Part shown: piece by piece, positions 12,822-12,832 of the stretch
Layout: every line of letters starts with the position of its first letter
Numbering within the stretch: the stretch's first letter is position 1
DNA from: an uncultured Collinsella sp.
GTDB taxonomy: Bacteria; Actinomycetota; Coriobacteriia; Coriobacteriales; Coriobacteriaceae
DNA: 12,832 bases
Direction: 5' to 3'
Assembly: GCA_902461085.1 (NCBI GenBank)
Contig: CABPWH010000055.1
Location: 1-12,832 of the forward strand
Position numbers and translations under genes: made by a program
The notes under the pieces: generated by a model
Databases searched by the model: none
Told to the model about the DNA's origin: nothing
Seen by the model: only the letters and a program-made list of their open reading frames with translations

Positions 12822-12832
12822 CAAATCGTCAC

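Noticed and set aside
1..12832. tRNA, rRNA, CRISPR array, transposase or known riboswitch
   Set aside because: I looked for cloverleaf ends, regularly spaced repeats, DDE or Y1 transposase motifs and familiar aptamer cores and saw none. The short palindromic repeats are not spaced like a CRISPR array.

Overview
The window looks like a chromosomal segment of a gut Coriobacteriia (Actinomycetota), most like Collinsella. This rests on the moderately high GC, strong GC-ending codon use, AGGAGG-type ribosome sites, and the large fused dehydratase-activase protein next to Amt/GlnK and small regulator cassettes. The genus call is inference. All protein-coding genes I accept lie on the + strand.

Layout: (1) 63-1622, a two-gene unit with an HD-domain phosphohydrolase and a CmpB-type (putative ABC-transporter type IV) membrane protein. 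(2) 1821-3628, an ammonium uptake unit, amt plus the P-II sensor glnK, separated by a 42-bp tandem repeat that also has an inverted partner. (3) 3631-5728, a TetR regulator and an MFS exporter with two matching GTATGTA operators between them; this segment is less GC-rich than its neighbours. (4) 5788-6701, a Cof-type HAD phosphatase whose promoter, ribosome site and start lie in a perfect 21-bp inverted repeat. (5) 6702-7165, a stretch without ordinary genes that holds what looks like a complete type I toxin-antitoxin locus. Its parts are a plus-strand promoter with an SOS-like box, a leader able to fold over its own ribosome site, a 41-codon hydrophobic/basic peptide, and a convergent antisense RNA of about 83 nt with its own promoter and U-tract terminator overlapping the 3' end of the peptide gene. 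(6) 7193-12762, a TetR regulator with upstream inverted repeats, followed 11 bp later by a 1593-residue protein of the 2-hydroxyacyl-CoA dehydratase activase / double-cubane cluster superfamily. That protein fuses two activase ATPase domains to the cysteine-rich acceptor domains in one chain.

How the genes work together: Amt imports ammonium, and GlnK would gate it by nucleotide/2-oxoglutarate binding alone because its Tyr51 is replaced by Leu. The TetR/MFS pair looks like a self-contained substrate-inducible efflux cassette. The second TetR probably controls the giant iron-sulfur protein, which by family should use ATP hydrolysis to drive a very low-potential electron transfer; its substrate is unknown. 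The candidate toxin-antitoxin unit stands alone between two copies of a short palindromic repeat. All motif, fold and promoter statements were read by eye and no searches were run.
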